Source of the DNA: Cronobacter sakazakii
GTDB taxonomy: Bacteria; Pseudomonadota; Gammaproteobacteria; Enterobacterales; Enterobacteriaceae
Assembly: GCF_000982825.1 (NCBI RefSeq)
Contig: NZ_CP011047.1
Coordinates: 3,472,001-3,536,000, forward strand
DNA length: 64,000 nt
Direction of reading: 5' to 3'
The notes beneath the pieces were generated by a model. The model had not been told where the DNA came from and did not search any database. It was given only the letters and a program-made list of their open reading frames with translations. This document shows, in pieces, positions 61,707 through 64,000 of the stretch. Position 1 is the stretch's first letter; the number at the start of each line of letters is the position of its first letter. A program made the translations under genes and the position numbers.

Positions 61707-64000
61707 TCAATCCCTCAATGATGCCTGGAATCGCTCTTTTAGTGCCGTTACACATTTCGCAACAGTAGCGGCAATCTCGTCTTCTTCGAGTGTACGGCCG
61801 GTATCCTGAAGGATCAGGCTGATGGCAAGGCTCTTATAACCCTCCGCAACACCCTTACCGCGGTACACGTCAAATAAGTTTACGCCAACTACCTGATTTG
61901 CGCCAACTTTCTTACACTCGGCCAAAATATCTGCTGCCGGTACGTTTTCAGCGACCACAACGGCGATGTCGCGGCGGTTCGCCGGGAAGCGGGAAACCTC
62001 CTGCGCCTGCGGTATGGCACGCTCGGAAATCTTGCTCCAGAGCAGCTCAAACACCAGTGTGCGGCCATTGAGGTCAAGCTTACGCTCAAGCTCAGGATGC
62101 ACAACGCCAATAAAACCAATGCGTTCGCCTTTTAAATAAATGGCAGCACTTTGGCCGGGATGCAAGGCCGGATTGGCTTCTGCACGGAACTCAATTTCAG
62201 ATAATTTACCCGTAAGTTCCAGAACTGATTCCAGCGTCCCTTTCAAATCGTAGAAGTCAACGCTGGCTTTCGCCAGATCCCAGTGCTCCTCATAACGGTT
62301 GCCGCACAGCGCGCCTGCCAGCATAAGATCCTGGCGAATGCCGAGGTCTGCCTGTGTATCAGGCACAAAGCGCAGGCCCGTTTCAAAGATACGAACGCGG
62401 CTCTGCTGACGGTTCTGGTTATAAACGACCGTGGTAAGCAGACCGCTCAGCAGCGACAGGCGCATCGCCGACATTTCGCTGGAGATCGGGCTTGGCAGGA
62501 TCAGCGCTTCTTCACCCGGATGCAGCAGCTGCTGCACTTTTGGATCGACGAAGCTGTAGGTGATCACTTCCTGGAAGCCGTGATCGTTTAGCAGCGTTTT
62601 CACACGTTTGAGCGAGAGATCCGCTTCACGATGGTTGCCCATTACCAGCGAGGCCTGTACCGGCTCGTTCGGAATGTTGTCGTAGCCGTAAACGCGGGCC
62701 ACTTCTTCCACCAGATCTTCTTCAATCGCGATGTCAAAACGCCATGACGGCGCGACCGCCTGCCACTCGTCCTGCCCTTCCGTCACCTCACAACCGAGCC
62801 GCTTAAGGATATCGGTGACCTGTGCATCGGCAATGTGATGGCCGATCAGGCGATCGAGTTTACTGCGGCGCAGCGTGATGGTCGCGCGCGTCGGCAGATG
62901 AGTTTCGCTTGTGATATCGATAACCGGGCCTGCTTCGCCACCGCAGATATCAAGCAGCAGACGCGTGGCGCGCTCCATCGCTTTGAACTGCAGCTGCGGG
63001 TCAACGCCGCGCTCGTAACGGTGAGAAGCGTCGGTGTGCAGGCCATGACGGCGTGCGCGGCCGGTGATGGCGAGCGGCGCGAAGAAGGCGCATTCCAGCA
63101 GGACGTTGCGGGTTTCGCCGTTAACGCCAGAGTGCTCGCCGCCGAAAATACCGCCCATCGCCAGCGCTTTTTGATGGTCAGCAATCACCAGAGTGTCAGC
63201 GTTCAGGGTCGCTTCGTTGCCATCCAGCAGCGTCAGCGTTTCGCCCTCTTTCGCCATGCGCACTACGATGCCGCCGTCGATACGGTCGAGATCGAACGCG
63301 TGCATCGGCTGGCCCAGCTCAAGCAGCACGTAGTTAGTTACGTCAACCACGGCATCGATTGAACGAATGCCACAGCGACGCAGTTTTTCACGCATCCACA
63401 GCGGCGTCGGCGCGGTCACATCGATGCCTTTCACAACGCGGCCCAGATAGCGCGGGCAGGCGTCTGCGGCGTCGACCTGAATCGGCAGCGTATCATTGAT
63501 GGTCGCCGAAACCGGCGCGATGTCCGGTACATTCAGCGGCTCGGCATTAAGCACGGCGACATCGCGCGCTACACCGATAATACCCAGGCAGTCGGCGCGG
63601 TTCGGCGTCACGCTGATTTCGATGGTGTTGTCATCAAGCTTCAGGTATTCGCGAATATCCGTACCAATCGGCGCGTCGGCCGGCAGTTCGATAATGCCGC
63701 TGTGATCGTCGGAAATCCCAAGCTCAGAGAACGAGCACAGCATCCCTTCGGACGGCTCGCCGCGCAGTTTCGCCGCTTTGATTTTAAAATCGCCCGGCAG
63801 GACCGCGCCGACGGTCGCTACCGCCACTTTAAGCCCCTGACGGCAGTTCGGCGCGCCGCAGACGATATCGAGCAGGCGTTCGCCGCCCACGTTAACTTTC
63901 GTGACGCGCAGTTTGTCGGCATTCGGATGCTGGCCGCATTCGACGACTTCGCCCACGACCACGCCGTGAAACGCGCCCGCGACCGGCTCCACGCCATCCA
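61707..64000 (-). CDS. pheT: Phenylalanyl-tRNA synthetase beta subunit (5' end outside window)
   Basis: The gene runs off the right edge; the visible 764 codons correspond to E. coli PheT from about residue 32 of 795 (…DGVEPVAG…). The GTG at 63992 is an internal valine, not a start. The tRNA-binding-type domain ([20 protein letters not shown]), B3/B4 editing domain, B5 domain with [20 protein letters not shown] and the C-terminal anticodon-binding domain ([20 protein letters not shown]) are visible. It pairs with PheS to charge tRNA-Phe. Confidence 0.98.

Overview
The window is a chromosomal segment of a GC-rich member of the Enterobacteriaceae. Nearly every housekeeping gene can be aligned from memory with an Escherichia coli K-12 gene, and gene order is that of the E. 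coli pykF-lpp-ldtE-suf-menI-ydiJ-ydiK-rprA, ppsA-ppsR-aroH-selO-ydiV and nlpC-btu-ihfA-pheT region. GC-rich codon use and the combination of a formate hydrogenlyase locus, a puu cluster and accessory islands suggest a Cronobacter/Enterobacter-like genus; the genus is an inference.

Layout. 1-9115: formate hydrogenlyase locus, with hycD(partial)-hycC-hycB-hycA on the minus strand and divergent hypABCDE-fhlA on the plus strand. Two sigma-54 promoters and FhlA-type motifs lie between or near them. 9116-17872: the putrescine utilisation cluster puuP-puuA / puuD-puuR-puuC-puuB (puuE is absent). It is enclosed by two inverted copies of a ~290-bp repeat, each carrying a Rho-independent terminator and bordered by short palindromic repeats. 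17873-26237: a two-gene adhesin unit, an AIDA/TibC-type heptosyltransferase followed by a 2356-residue strand-loop-strand autotransporter whose gene contains three tandem copies of an 813-bp block. 26238-36015: pykF, lpp, ldtE and the sufABCDSE iron-sulfur operon. 36016-43380: a possible small ORF, an AT-richer appA-like phytase gene placed between suf and menI, then menI, ydiJ, ydiK and the small RNA gene rprA. 43381-47142: a sugar symporter and cytosolic GH3 glycosidase pair in the place occupied in E. coli by ydiL and following genes. 47361-54407: ppsA, ppsR, aroH, selO, ydiV. 54559-58384: an inserted beta-glucoside cassette (PTS IIC, GH4 phospho-beta-glucosidase, LacI regulator) with two perfect 14-bp palindromic operators. 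58455-64000: nlpC, btuD, btuE, btuC, ihfA and the 3' part of pheT.

How the parts work together. The hyp and hyc genes build and mature the [NiFe] hydrogenase-3 complex under FhlA/sigma-54 control by formate. PuuP/A/B/C/D import and degrade putrescine through gamma-glutamylated intermediates under PuuR. PykF and PpsA catalyse opposite reactions at the PEP/pyruvate node, and each has a Cra-like site; PpsR switches PpsA by phosphorylation. Suf assembles Fe-S clusters under stress. The accessory genes concern surface adhesion, phosphate release and plant-type sugars.

The most unusual structures are the inverted repeats around puu, the 813-bp tandem blocks in the adhesin, altered residues in a conserved motif of HycC, and the operator pair of the beta-glucoside cassette. 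All calls come from reading the sequence; no database search was run.
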